Positions 8,974-17,434 of a stretch of 64,000 nucleotides of DNA are shown piece after piece. The notes beneath the pieces were generated by a model that saw only the letters and a list, made by a program, of their open reading frames with translations, had not been told where the DNA came from and searched no databases. This DNA is from Winogradskyella sp. KYW1333. Its GTDB lineage: Bacteria > Bacteroidota > Bacteroidia > Flavobacteriales > Flavobacteriaceae. Made by a program: the position numbers and the translations under genes. The stretch is taken from positions 248,001 through 312,000 of the forward strand of contig NZ_QPHL01000016.1 in assembly GCF_003335675.1 (NCBI RefSeq), written 5' to 3'. How positions within the stretch are numbered: the first letter of the stretch is position 1; each line of letters opens with the position of its first letter.

Positions 8974-10209
8974 ATGTCTATACTTATAACTAACATAAAA
9001 CAACTTCTTCAGGTTCATAAACATAATATCACCATATTAAGAGGTGAGGAAATGAAGAAACTTTCAATTTTAGAGAATGCCTATTTGTATATAGAACATG
9101 ACACCATAATTGAATATGGAACCATGGATGAATACCATCCTATTGATGCGGAAACTACTTTCGATGCTACGGGAAGAATTGTACTACCATCTTGGTGTGA
9201 TTCCCATACGCATATAGTATATGCTGGCGATAGAACAGGTGAATATGTTGATAGGATAAATGGTTTGAGTTATGCAGATATTGCCAGCCGTGGTGGTGGT
9301 ATTTTAAATTCAGCTAAAAAATTACAAAATACATCTGAAGAGGATCTCTATAATCAATCTATAAACAGACTAGACGAGATTATTAAAATGGGCACTGGTG
9401 CTGTTGAAATTAAAACCGGTTATGGACTAACAGTTGATGCAGAATTAAAAATGCTTAAAGTAATTAAACGTATTAAACAGGATACTTTGGCGTTTATTGC
9501 TCCTACACTACTTGCTGCCCATGCCATACCAGAGGAATATAGAAAAAACAAAGAGGAATACATTAAGTTGATTACTAACGAATTAATTCCCAAAGCTGGT
9601 GACCTTAATATTTCACATTTTATTGATGTCTTTTGTGAAGAAGGTTATTTTGATATTGAAGATTTAGAAACCATTTTAAAGGCAGGTCAAGCCCATAATT
9701 TCAGGCCAAAAATTCATGTAAATCAATTTAATATTCTTGGTGGTGTTGCTTTAGGTGTAAAGCATAATGCCTTATCTGTAGATCATCTAGAATTATTAAA
9801 TGACGAAGATATAGAAGCACTCAAAGAAAGTGATACTATGCCTGTAGCTTTACCTGGATGCTCATTCTTTTTAGGTATTCCTTACACGCCTGCTAGAAAG
9901 TTAATTGATGCTGGCTTACCGCTTGCTATTGCCACGGACTACAATCCTGGTTCAGCTCCTAGTGGAAATATGAACTTTATTGTTGGTGCTGCATGTGCTA
10001 AGCTAAAGCTAACACCAGAAGAAGCCATAAATGCCGCTACGATTAATGGTGCCTATGCTATGGGTATAAGTAATATGTATGGTAGTGTTACAAGAGGTAA
10101 AAAGGCAAATTTTATTATTACAAAGCCTATGAAACATTACCGGGAAATCCCTTACTCATTTACTCACAACCCAGTTGATCAAATAATTATAAACGGCCAA
10201 TTATTATAA
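8974..10209 (+). CDS. hutI: Imidazolonepropionase
   Basis: The enzyme opens the ring of 4-imidazolone-5-propionate to N-formimino-L-glutamate, the third step of histidine degradation. I use the ATG at 8974 (411 residues), because an upstream TTG extension at 8917 begins inside the fumC terminator. Amidohydrolase metal ligands are seen in SHTHIVYAGDRTGEY (His78 and His80), followed by KTGYGLT, HVNQFN and ATDYNPGSAPSG, all characteristic of HutI. A HutG-like arginase-family gene lies 1.05 kb downstream after an unrelated minus-strand gene, and hutH is at 54.9 kb; urocanase is not in the window. Confidence 0.96.
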   Translation: MSILITNIKQLLQVHKHNITILRGEEMKKLSILENAYLYIEHDTIIEYGTMDEYHPIDAETTFDATGRIVLPSWCDSHTHIVYAGDRTGEYVDRINGLSYADIASRGGGILNSAKKLQNTSEEDLYNQSINRLDEIIKMGTGAVEIKTGYGLTVDAELKMLKVIKRIKQDTLAFIAPTLLAAHAIPEEYRKNKEEYIKLITNELIPKAGDLNISHFIDVFCEEGYFDIEDLETILKAGQAHNFRPKIHVNQFNILGGVALGVKHNALSVDHLELLNDEDIEALKESDTMPVALPGCSFFLGIPYTPARKLIDAGLPLAIATDYNPGSAPSGNMNFIVGAACAKLKLTPEEAINAATINGAYAMGISNMYGSVTRGKKANFIITKPMKHYREIPYSFTHNPVDQIIINGQLL

Positions 10210-10211
10210 AT

Positions 10212-10245
10212 AAAAAAATCCAGAGGATTTACTTCTGGATTTTTT
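10212..10245. terminator. Bidirectional terminator between hutI and a convergent gene
   Basis: ATCCAGA at 10218-10224 pairs with TCTGGAT at 10234-10240, flanked by A and T tracts that extend the stem, so it can serve both the plus-strand hutI and the minus-strand gene ending at 10277. Confidence 0.85.
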
Positions 10246-10276
10246 GCTATTAATCAACCAATTAAAGAATTGAAGG

Positions 10277-11164
10277 CTACTTTAGGACAAATTCTGAAGC
10301 AGAAATCAACTCTTTATCATTAAATACGTTTACTCTATATTGTCCTTCTTCAAATTTTGATTCATCTGAAGCACGAATATATTCACAAATATCTAGGTTA
10401 CGGTTTTCATAATTAAAACGGCTGATGAGACTATAGTTTAAAACTTGATCATCAAATTGAACTTGTCCATTTGAACCTAATACATTGTTTTTAGGGTCTA
10501 TGACCTGAACGTATAGTTCCTTATCGCCAGCCTCTGTCAAAGTGTTTTTAGCTACTGTAAAACAGATTTTAATTTTATCACTACGTCTAGCACGTTCTGT
10601 TGGTATTTGTTTACCGCTTCTTCTTTCAATAACACCTAATCCTTTAAGGCCTACAGTCTGTAATGCTGCTGCATCTTCAACAACATTAGCTAGCTCTGTA
10701 TTTTGGACTAAAAGTGAATCTGTAAACATTGTACGTTCTTTTAACTGAACCTGAGTACTATCTAATGAAACCGCCAATAATTCGTTTTCTACTTTTAAAC
10801 GATCATTTTCTTCCAACAGAATTTCCATTTCTTCCTGTAGTGCTAAATACTTCTTTCTATATCTCCATAAGCTATTAACACTGTTTTGAGACACCTTTAA
10901 AGAATCCATTAGATTCTGAATACGTTCCCTAGCATCAATTAAGTCTTGATTTGTTCTTTCACCTTCAGCAATGGCAGCATCGTAATCCTTTGCCATATTA
11001 CTAAGGTCTTTCATTACTTGTTGCTTTTCACTAATTAAAACCTTTTCGGTTTCTTGCTTGTCACTGTAAAGCTTAGATGCATAAAATGCCGTTCCTAAAA
11101 AAAGGACTAAAAGAATCCCTAAACCTACCTTTAGACCTATTCCTGATTTCTGTGAACTTTCCAT
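10277..11164 (-). CDS. Membrane-anchored coiled-coil protein of unknown function
   Basis: This 295-residue protein has a short cytoplasmic N-terminus, one membrane helix (about residues 11-30), then a long region rich in Glu, Lys, Gln and Leu (about 33-165) that reads as coiled coil. A C-terminal domain with alternating hydrophobic residues follows (about 185-295; KICFTVAKNTLTEAGDKELYV, RVNVFNDKELISASEF), probably a beta fold exposed to the periplasm. I know similar flavobacterial proteins that are sometimes mislabelled as chromosome partitioning proteins because of the coiled coil; no ParA or SMC ATPase motif is present. It sits between hutI and the HutG-like gene on the opposite strand, with no clear link to histidine breakdown. 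Confidence 0.75.
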   Translation of the reverse strand: MESSQKSGIGLKVGLGILLVLFLGTAFYASKLYSDKQETEKVLISEKQQVMKDLSNMAKDYDAAIAEGERTNQDLIDARERIQNLMDSLKVSQNSVNSLWRYRKKYLALQEEMEILLEENDRLKVENELLAVSLDSTQVQLKERTMFTDSLLVQNTELANVVEDAAALQTVGLKGLGVIERRSGKQIPTERARRSDKIKICFTVAKNTLTEAGDKELYVQVIDPKNNVLGSNGQVQFDDQVLNYSLISRFNYENRNLDICEYIRASDESKFEEGQYRVNVFNDKELISASEFVLK

Positions 11165-11202
11165 AAATTATGATTTTAAGTTATTGTTAATACCTCTTTT
11201 AA

Positions 11203-11236
11203 TTTGATTTAAAAATAAAATAAAAATGTACATTTA
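11203..11236 (+). promoter_or_regulatory. Candidate promoter of the HutG-like gene
   Basis: TTTG at 11203-11206 and TACATTTA at 11229-11236 are 22 bases apart and match the Bacteroidota -33/-7 pattern except for the last base. A start site near 11243 would leave a short leader before the ATG at 11257. Confidence 0.45.
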
Positions 11237-11256
11237 ATCTTTATTTTATTGACCAT

Positions 11257-12285
11257 ATGAAAAATCTTGTTTTACTCTCTAAGAAAGACCGAGATCTAAT
11301 CGTAAACTCTCGTAAAGGCGAATCAAAATTTGGTGAACATATAAGGTTAATACATAACCTCAATAACATATACGAAGCTATTACCAATTTAGATGTCGAC
11401 TATATAATATTTGGCATTGCTGAGGATATAGGCGTACAAGCGAATCTAGGACAACCTGGTACTAGAAAAGTATGGGAATCAACAATTACGGCACTGCTAA
11501 ATATGCAGAGTAATGCGTATACTAATGCAAAGAGAATTGCAGTTCTAGGACATTTAAATTATGCAGAAGAACATAATACACTTAATGAGATAGATCAAAC
11601 CAAAAAAAAATCATTGACACAAATACGATCAATGGTCGAAAAGATTGATAGTGATGTTACATATCTTGTAGCTTGTATTGTAAAAGCCGGAAAGATTCCA
11701 ATAATTATAGGCGGAGGGCATAACAATTCCTATGGTAATATAAAAGGTACTTCATTGGCATTAAACAATAAGATTAATGTCATAAATCTTGATGCTCACA
11801 CAGACTTTAGACCAGAAGAGGGCAGACATAGTGGCAATGGATTCAGTTATGCCTTTGCAGAGGGCTTTTTAAAGCGTTATTTTATTTTTGGTCTACACGA
11901 AAACTATACATCAGCAAGGATATATAAGACCATTAAAAAACTCAAGAACATCAAGTTTAATACTTATGAGTCTATTGAAATACGAAATGAATTAGATTTT
12001 AAGGATCAACTTAATTATGCCTCAGATTTTATATCTAAAGAAGCTTTTGGAATTGAATTAGATTGTGATGCCATAGAAAATATGCCAAGTAGTGCCATGA
12101 CACCAAGTGGATTTTCCATGAAACAAGCAAGGCAGTATATTAATTTCTTTGGTCAAAATAGTAACGTAAAATATTTACACATCTGTGAGGCATCACCAAT
12201 AAAAAAAACTCAACAAAATATTGGTAAAGCTATAGCATATTTGATTACAGATTTTATAAGAGCCAATGGAAGTTTGAAATTATAG
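11257..12285 (+). CDS. hutG: Arginase-family hydrolase, probable formimidoylglutamase
   Basis: This is a ureohydrolase-fold enzyme with a two-manganese site. The ligands are visible: GGGHNN (His155), DAHTDFR (Asp179, His181, Asp183) and DCDAI (Asp269, Asp271), with the SGNGFSYA segment between. It is 342 residues, a little longer than typical agmatinases. The position near hutI suggests that it hydrolyses N-formimino-L-glutamate to glutamate and formamide, the last step of histidine breakdown. Arginase or agmatinase activity cannot be excluded from sequence alone. It has its own candidate promoter and is divergent from the coiled-coil protein gene. Family confidence is high, substrate confidence moderate. 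Confidence 0.85.
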   Translation: MKNLVLLSKKDRDLIVNSRKGESKFGEHIRLIHNLNNIYEAITNLDVDYIIFGIAEDIGVQANLGQPGTRKVWESTITALLNMQSNAYTNAKRIAVLGHLNYAEEHNTLNEIDQTKKKSLTQIRSMVEKIDSDVTYLVACIVKAGKIPIIIGGGHNNSYGNIKGTSLALNNKINVINLDAHTDFRPEEGRHSGNGFSYAFAEGFLKRYFIFGLHENYTSARIYKTIKKLKNIKFNTYESIEIRNELDFKDQLNYASDFISKEAFGIELDCDAIENMPSSAMTPSGFSMKQARQYINFFGQNSNVKYLHICEASPIKKTQQNIGKAIAYLITDFIRANGSLKL

Positions 12286-12519
12286 ATTTTCACAAAACAT
12301 ATTCTCAGAATTTTCATGATTTAAACATTGAGTATCTTAAAGCCTATTTTTATGTTGAGCCTTTCGATTAAGAAATACTAAGCAAACCTGAAAAATATAT
12401 TATTAATAAGGGTAGGCACATATTTTTTTACTTTAAATAATATTTAGTATTTGTTATTAAAATGTTACAAATAATAATTACTGATTTATAGTTAAATATC
12501 TTTATAACAACCAAATTCG

Positions 12520-13296
12520 ATGAAACCAATTAAACCCATACTCTTATTAGTCATTTTAGTCTTTACCCTAGGTTGTAAAAATGATAAATCAAATACAAAT
12601 GAAAATAAGGCTATTGCTGAGAATATAACTGCTGATCCTGTATTAATACATCCTATTCAGCATGGTACTTTGGTAATAGAAACTAAGGACTTGACTATTT
12701 ATGTAGATCCAACAGGTGGTAAAAAAGCGTTTAATGGACAAAAAAAGCCAACATATGTTCTAATAACAGATATACATGGTGATCACTTGAGTAATTCTAC
12801 ATTAGAAAGCTTAGATTTAACCAATGTAATAATTATTAGCCCTAAAGCTGTTACCGATAAAATTCCAACAACATTATCTAAAACCATTATGACTCTGAAA
12901 AATGGCCAAAGTTACAGTGATGATGGTATTTTAATTGAGGCAATACCCATGTATAACCTAAGAGAGGAAGCCTTAAAATTTCATGAAAAAGGACGCGGTA
13001 ACGGCTACATCTTAACTATTGAAGATCAACGTATCTATATTTCTGGAGATACAGAAGACATCCCAGAAATGAGAAATCTAAAGAACATAGATAAGGCATT
13101 TGTTTGTATGAACTTACCCTATACTATGACAGTTGAGAGCGCTGCAGGTGCAGTATTGGATTTTAAACCAAAAACAGTGTATCCATATCATTATAGAGGG
13201 ACAAATGGACTAAGTGATATTGCAAAATTTAAATCTTTGATTGAAGCGAAAAATGATGAAATTGAGGTGAAATTGCTTAATTGGTATAAAAAATAA
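12520..13296 (+). CDS. MBL-fold metallo-hydrolase lipoprotein
   Basis: This 258-residue protein begins with a lipoprotein signal (hydrophobic segment, then TLGC, with the lipidated cysteine near residue 19). The remainder resembles the UlaG/UPF0173 branch of the metallo-beta-lactamase fold: YVDPTGG, the metal loop TDIHGDHLS (Asp84, His86, Asp88, His89), SGDTEDIPEM and a late VYPYHYRG histidine. The first histidine of the usual HxHxDH motif is replaced by Asp84, so metal binding may differ. The substrate is unknown. An exported, membrane-bound location is unusual for UlaG-like enzymes but I recall it in Bacteroidota. The 234-base upstream gap shows no convincing promoter. Confidence 0.85.
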   Translation: MKPIKPILLLVILVFTLGCKNDKSNTNENKAIAENITADPVLIHPIQHGTLVIETKDLTIYVDPTGGKKAFNGQKKPTYVLITDIHGDHLSNSTLESLDLTNVIIISPKAVTDKIPTTLSKTIMTLKNGQSYSDDGILIEAIPMYNLREEALKFHEKGRGNGYILTIEDQRIYISGDTEDIPEMRNLKNIDKAFVCMNLPYTMTVESAAGAVLDFKPKTVYPYHYRGTNGLSDIAKFKSLIEAKNDEIEVKLLNWYKK

Positions 13297-13433
13297 TATG
13301 TTAAAATTTGATTTGTTGATAAGTAGAAAAAAGTTGTATTTCGCCCAATTTTAGTGCGTTTTGCCGATTTTTATTAACAGTTTATCGGATAAATTGTAAT
13401 TAAAAAATGGGGTTTTACACATTTATGTGCTAA

Positions 13434-13459
13434 TTGAACTACTTTTTTTTCTATCTTCG
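13434..13459 (+). promoter_or_regulatory. Candidate promoter of the 74-residue membrane protein gene
   Basis: TTG at 13434-13436 and TATCTTCG at 13452-13459 resemble the Bacteroidota elements, but the 15-base spacer is shorter than usual and the -7 box has one mismatch. The 200-base upstream gap otherwise holds nothing that I recognise. Confidence 0.3.
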
Positions 13460-13494
13460 CACTAGTCTAAACCAAATCTTAACGTTAATTAATC

Positions 13495-13719
13495 ATGATT
13501 ATCAACCTACTTAGAAAGGCTTTAATAGTGACCACCACTCAACTTACTATGATTTTAATAGCCGTAGCAACTATTTTTTTAGTATTTATCATTATAGCTG
13601 TCGTAAAAATGTATAGGCTAAAAGCTGAGAATAAAAAACTGATGGAAACAAATGCATTTAAGGATGTGGATGAGAGTTATAAAGACTTTACGGGAGGCCA
13701 TCTTTACAGTGATCATTAA
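13495..13719 (+). CDS. Small single-pass membrane protein of unknown function
   Basis: This 74-residue protein has a basic N-terminus (LLRKALI), one long hydrophobic helix (about residues 16-42), then a charged, probably cytoplasmic tail (KMYRLKAENKKLMETNAFKDVDESYKD split across two helices) ending in FTGGHLYSDH. An alternative start at the Met of residue 18 would shorten the N-terminus and leave the helix nearly unsheltered. It has its own candidate promoter and terminator, so it appears to be a genuine single-gene unit. I recognise no family. A role as a small membrane adaptor is only a guess. Confidence 0.65.
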   Translation: MIINLLRKALIVTTTQLTMILIAVATIFLVFIIIAVVKMYRLKAENKKLMETNAFKDVDESYKDFTGGHLYSDH

Positions 13720-13730
13720 AAGAAAATATA

Positions 13731-13757
13731 AAAGCTCGTTTTTAACTAGCTTTTTTT
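13731..13757. terminator. Terminator after the small membrane protein gene
   Basis: AAAGCT-C-GTT at 13731-13740 pairs with AAC-T-AGCTTT at 13743-13752, with one internal mismatch, and a T run follows. It may also end the minus-strand ettA transcript, which stops at 13779. Confidence 0.7.
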
Positions 13758-13778
13758 ATTTCAAAATTCTTCTAATTT

Positions 13779-15470
13779 CTATCTCACCAGTTTCTTATAC
13801 TTAATTCTTTTAGGTATTAAATCACCTCCTAATCGCTTCTTCTTGTTTTCTTCATATTCGCTAAATCCACCTTCGAAGAAATACACTTGAGAGTCTCCTT
13901 CAAAAGCTAATATATGTGTACAAATACGATCTAAAAACCATCTATCATGGCTTATTACAACAGCACAACCTGCAAAGTTTTCTAAACCTTCTTCTAATGC
14001 TCTTAATGTATTGACATCAAGATCGTTAGTAGGCTCATCTAAAAGTAGTACATTCCCTTCCTCTTTAAGAGTCATTGCCAAATGTAACCGGTTTCTTTCT
14101 CCACCAGATAGTAATTTGACTTTTTTATTTTGTTCACTACCTGAGAAATTAAAACGACTTAAGTAAGCACGCGAATTTACCTGACGACTTCCCATCATAA
14201 TTAATTCTTGTTCATCGCTAAAGTTTTGCCAAATTGATTTTTCTGGATCTATGTTTGAGTGACTTTGGTCTACATATGCAATCTTAGCTGTATCACCTAC
14301 CTTAAAATCTCCTTTGTCTGGAGTTTCTTCACCCATTATCATTCTGAAAATTGTGGTTTTACCTGCGCCATTTGGTCCAATTATACCAACAATTCCTGCT
14401 TGAGGTAAATTAAAATTTAGATCATCATATAATAATTTGTCACCATATGCCTTTGCAACACCATTGGCCTCAATAACATTTGTACCAAGTCTTGGCCCAT
14501 TTGGAATGTAAATCTCTAGTTTTTTGTCAAGCTGTTTTTGGTCTTGACTCATTAACTTGTCATAATTCTTCAAACGCGCTTTTTGTTTGGTCTGACGACC
14601 CTTTGCTCCTTGTCTCACCCAATCAAGCTCGCGTTCAAGTGTCTTTTGACGTTTAGATGCTGATTTACTTTCTTGTGCTAAACGTTTTGATTTTTGATCT
14701 AACCAAGATGAATAATTCCCTTTCCACGGGATACCTTCACCTCTATCTAGTTCTAATATCCAACCAGCAACATTATCTAAAAAGTATCTATCGTGTGTTA
14801 CTGCTATTACTGTTCCTTTGTATTGCGCTAAATGGTGCTCCAACCAATGAACCGATTCTGCATCTAAGTGGTTTGTAGGCTCATCTAGTAAAAGTACATC
14901 GGGTTCTTTTAATAATAATCTGCATAACGCCACACGTCGTCTTTCCCCTCCTGATAATACACCTATTTTTTTGTCGCTTTCTGGTGTTCGTAGGGCATCC
15001 ATTGCAATCTCTAACTTGGTGTCTAGTTCCCAAGCATTTGAAGCATCAATTTGATCTTGCAATTCTGCTTGACGATTCATTAGTTTCTCCATCTTATCCG
15101 GATCACTATAGACCTCTTCTAAACCAAATTGATCATTGATACTATTATATTCATCTAAAATTGCAACAGTCTCTGCAACACCTTCCTTTACAACCTCAAT
15201 TATTGTTTTATCATCATCTAATTGTGGTTCTTGTTCTAGATACCCAACTGAATAGCCTGGTGAAAAAACAACATCCCCTTGATAATTCTTATCAACTCCA
15301 GCTATAATTTTAAGTAATGTTGACTTACCAGACCCATTTAAACCAAGAATACCAATTTTAGCTCCATAAAAGAAGCTTAAATATATATTCTTAAGTACTG
15401 GTGTGTTGGCAGATTGAAATGTCTTGGTAACACCAGACATTGAAAAGATCACTTTTTTGTCATCACTCAT
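13779..15470 (-). CDS. ettA: Energy-dependent translational throttle protein EttA
   Basis: This is an ABC-F ATPase that binds the ribosomal E site and couples the first peptide bond to cellular ATP/ADP. The 563 residues carry two ABC domains without membrane segments: Walker A GLNGSGKST (about 43-51) with signature LSGGERRRV, and GPNGAGKTT with signature LSGGERNRL. Between them lies the charged linker (WVRQGAKGRQTKQKAR), and both Walker B motifs read LLLDEPTN. Length and linker match EttA rather than Uup or drug-resistance ABC-F proteins. It lies 1 base downstream of the small membrane protein gene at 15472-15654, which suggests one transcript. Confidence 0.95.
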   Translation of the reverse strand: MSDDKKVIFSMSGVTKTFQSANTPVLKNIYLSFFYGAKIGILGLNGSGKSTLLKIIAGVDKNYQGDVVFSPGYSVGYLEQEPQLDDDKTIIEVVKEGVAETVAILDEYNSINDQFGLEEVYSDPDKMEKLMNRQAELQDQIDASNAWELDTKLEIAMDALRTPESDKKIGVLSGGERRRVALCRLLLKEPDVLLLDEPTNHLDAESVHWLEHHLAQYKGTVIAVTHDRYFLDNVAGWILELDRGEGIPWKGNYSSWLDQKSKRLAQESKSASKRQKTLERELDWVRQGAKGRQTKQKARLKNYDKLMSQDQKQLDKKLEIYIPNGPRLGTNVIEANGVAKAYGDKLLYDDLNFNLPQAGIVGIIGPNGAGKTTIFRMIMGEETPDKGDFKVGDTAKIAYVDQSHSNIDPEKSIWQNFSDEQELIMMGSRQVNSRAYLSRFNFSGSEQNKKVKLLSGGERNRLHLAMTLKEEGNVLLLDEPTNDLDVNTLRALEEGLENFAGCAVVISHDRWFLDRICTHILAFEGDSQVYFFEGGFSEYEENKKKRLGGDLIPKRIKYKKLVR

Positions 15471-15471
15471 T

Positions 15472-15654
15472 TTAAACTCGTCCTTTTAATGCATTAAAAA
15501 CCCATGCAATTGCAAAAAATCCTATACCAACAGTTGCAAAACCCCATCCTGCTACATCATCATATCGATATGCACCCATTAAAATTAGTACTACTCCCAT
15601 TATAATCATAAGCACTGTTGCCCATGCCAATACGGTATTCTTATTCATCGCCAT
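15472..15654 (-). CDS. Small two-helix membrane protein, CAL67264-like
   Basis: This 60-residue protein has two hydrophobic helices (about 8-27 and 36-54) joined by a short YRYDDVAG turn, and ends in LKGRV. I recall a flavobacterial family named after the Gramella protein CAL67264 with this size, sequence style and position beside ettA. A second in-frame ATG two codons downstream is an alternative start. It probably shares the ettA transcript. No function is known to me. Confidence 0.75.
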   Translation of the reverse strand: MAMNKNTVLAWATVLMIIMGVVLILMGAYRYDDVAGWGFATVGIGFFAIAWVFNALKGRV

Positions 15655-15710
15655 TGTCTTAAAGTTTGAATTAGTTAGTTAGTTTTAAACAAATATCGTG
15701 AAATAAACTA

Positions 15711-15742
15711 AAAAAAGCATCCTATTGGCAGGATGCTTTTTT
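15711..15742. terminator. Strong bidirectional terminator
   Basis: A 12-bp stem (15711-15722 with 15731-15742, core GCATCC / GGATGC) with A and T flanks and an 8-nt loop separates the promoter side of the ettA unit from the end of the pirin operon; it serves the minus-strand pirin gene ending at 15765. Confidence 0.9.
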
Positions 15743-15764
15743 TGCTACAAATCATGTCTTCTGT

Positions 15765-16481
15765 TTAGTGCATTGGTACTTCGATAATTACAAGTTCTGA
15801 ATTTTCAACGGAAACTATATCAACGGTATTAATTTCACTTATACCTATCGCATCTCTTTTAGATAAAGCTGTTCCGCCAACATTAATTTCTCCATCTGCA
15901 ACAAAAATATAGATACCATTATCGTCAGACTTCAATTTTACTTCAATAGAATGATTAGATTCTAAGGTCGTTCTGTAAATGTAAGCTTGCTGACTAATAG
16001 GTAGTGCCTCACCTTCGATCTTATCTTTCGGTGCGACTAAAGTTTGAAGTTTGTTCAACTTACCTTCTTTGGAAAACTGATGTTGCTCATAATTAGGTTT
16101 TAAATTCATTTCTTCTGGAATAATCCAAAGCTGAAGAAAATTAACTTCATCAGTTTTACTGTCGTTAAACTCAGAATGTGTTAAACCAGTCCCTGCACTC
16201 ATTACCTGAACTTCACCTACTTCAATAGCACGCTTATTACCCATACTGTCCTTATGTGATAAAGCACCTTTTAATGGAATTGAAATGATTTCTATATTTT
16301 GATGTGGATGCGTACCAAATCCCATTTTAGGTTGAACAATATCATCGTTTAAAACGCGTAACATACCAAAGTTCATCCGCTCAGGATTTTGATAACCTGC
16401 AAAACTGAATGTATGATACGATTTTAACCAACCATGATCTGCATATCCTCGAGTATTAGATTTGTGAATTATAGTTTTCAT
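15765..16481 (-). CDS. Pirin family protein, YhhW type
   Basis: This 238-residue bicupin protein has the pirin N-terminus (RGYADHGWLKSYHTFSFAGY) and metal ligands in GFGTHPHQNIEI and the following TGLTHSEFN segment. YhhW-like members can oxidise quercetin in vitro, but the physiological substrate is usually unknown. It is the last gene of the six-gene minus-strand run that begins with DoxX at 19052, 24 bases after a second pirin gene. The context of a flavin reductase and a MarR regulator suggests a role in quinone or electrophile stress; this is inference. Confidence 0.9.
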   Translation of the reverse strand: MKTIIHKSNTRGYADHGWLKSYHTFSFAGYQNPERMNFGMLRVLNDDIVQPKMGFGTHPHQNIEIISIPLKGALSHKDSMGNKRAIEVGEVQVMSAGTGLTHSEFNDSKTDEVNFLQLWIIPEEMNLKPNYEQHQFSKEGKLNKLQTLVAPKDKIEGEALPISQQAYIYRTTLESNHSIEVKLKSDDNGIYIFVADGEINVGGTALSKRDAIGISEINTVDIVSVENSELVIIEVPMH

Positions 16482-16505
16482 AATATTTTATTTTATCATT
16501 AATAT

Positions 16506-17378
16506 TTAGCTTACTGGCAAAAAACCCATTTTGCCCATTTGATAATCTCTCATAGCTTCTAACAACTCAGTTTGTGTATTCATAACATACGGCCCATACG
16601 TAGCAACTTCTTCATTAATTGGTTCTCCTGATAGAAATAACAATAAGCTATCTTCTACAGCCTTAATTGCAAACCCATCACCATCTTGATTGAACCTTAT
16701 TAATTGATTTTTATTCAATTCTAAGAGCACTTCATTATTTATAACAGCTTTTCCCTTTAACAAATAAATGAAGCCTTCATGAGTATTAGAATAATTAAAT
16801 GATTCTTCCCCGCCTTTTTTTGCATGAATAATAAAAGAATTTACTGGCGTCTGAGATCTTATTTTTCCCTGAGCATCATTTAACCTACCTGCAATTACTT
16901 TTGTTACGACTTTTTGATCTTGAGATGTTAAAACCTCAAAATCATTGTCTCTAATATGCTGGTAATTTGGTTGCATCATCTTCTTTTCAGCGGGTAAATT
17001 GAGCCAAAGTTGTATACCTTCAATGGTTCCACCACGTTTTACGAACTCTTTTGATGGGCCTTCAGCATGTATTATACCCCTTCCAGAAGTAGTCCATTGT
17101 ACATCGCCTGTCTTTACAATACTTTCATTACCTAATGAGTCACGATGTAATTGCTCGCCTTGCACCAAAAAAGTAACTGGTTCAAATCCACGATGTGGAT
17201 GTGGTCCTAGGTCAAAAGGATTGCTTCTTTCGTTTATTTCATAAGGACCATAATGATGCAAAAGAATAAATGGATCAATCATTTCAATTTGCTGGGTCGG
17301 TAAAGGTTGACGTAGACGAATTGGACCCATATTAACGAAATCACTTCGTCCTACTCTTTTAATAGTGTTATTTTTCAT
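16506..17378 (-). CDS. Pirin family protein
   Basis: This is the second pirin-type bicupin of the operon. Metal ligands are seen in DLGPHPHRGFEPVTF and the GRGIIHAEGPS segment; the C-terminal cupin is followed by a PYVMNTQTELLEAM tail and MGFLPVS. I chose the ATG at 17378 (290 residues) over the ATG at 17408, because an AAAAGGAG stretch at 17387-17394 gives a good Shine-Dalgarno site for 17378 and none is present for the upstream start. It differs clearly from its neighbour, so the pair is not a recent duplication. The likely activity is a metal-dependent dioxygenase or a redox-sensing cofactor protein; the substrate is unknown. Confidence 0.9.
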   Translation of the reverse strand: MKNNTIKRVGRSDFVNMGPIRLRQPLPTQQIEMIDPFILLHHYGPYEINERSNPFDLGPHPHRGFEPVTFLVQGEQLHRDSLGNESIVKTGDVQWTTSGRGIIHAEGPSKEFVKRGGTIEGIQLWLNLPAEKKMMQPNYQHIRDNDFEVLTSQDQKVVTKVIAGRLNDAQGKIRSQTPVNSFIIHAKKGGEESFNYSNTHEGFIYLLKGKAVINNEVLLELNKNQLIRFNQDGDGFAIKAVEDSLLLFLSGEPINEEVATYGPYVMNTQTELLEAMRDYQMGKMGFLPVS

Positions 17379-17386
17379 TTGTTTTT

Positions 17387-17394
17387 CTCCTTTT
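17387..17394 (-). promoter_or_regulatory. Shine-Dalgarno site that decides the pirin start
   Basis: On the minus strand the sequence reads AAAAGGAG, 8 bases before the ATG at 17378. Such sites are rare in this window, so this one supports the internal start. Confidence 0.6.
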
Positions 17395-17434
17395 AAGTTA
17401 TTTTCCATGGAGAATAATTAGTTAAAAAAATGCA

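Noticed and set aside
15671..15684. Tandem TTAG repeat upstream of the small CAL67264-like gene
   Set aside because: Three and a half copies of four bases are too few to count as a meaningful repeat in AT-rich DNA.
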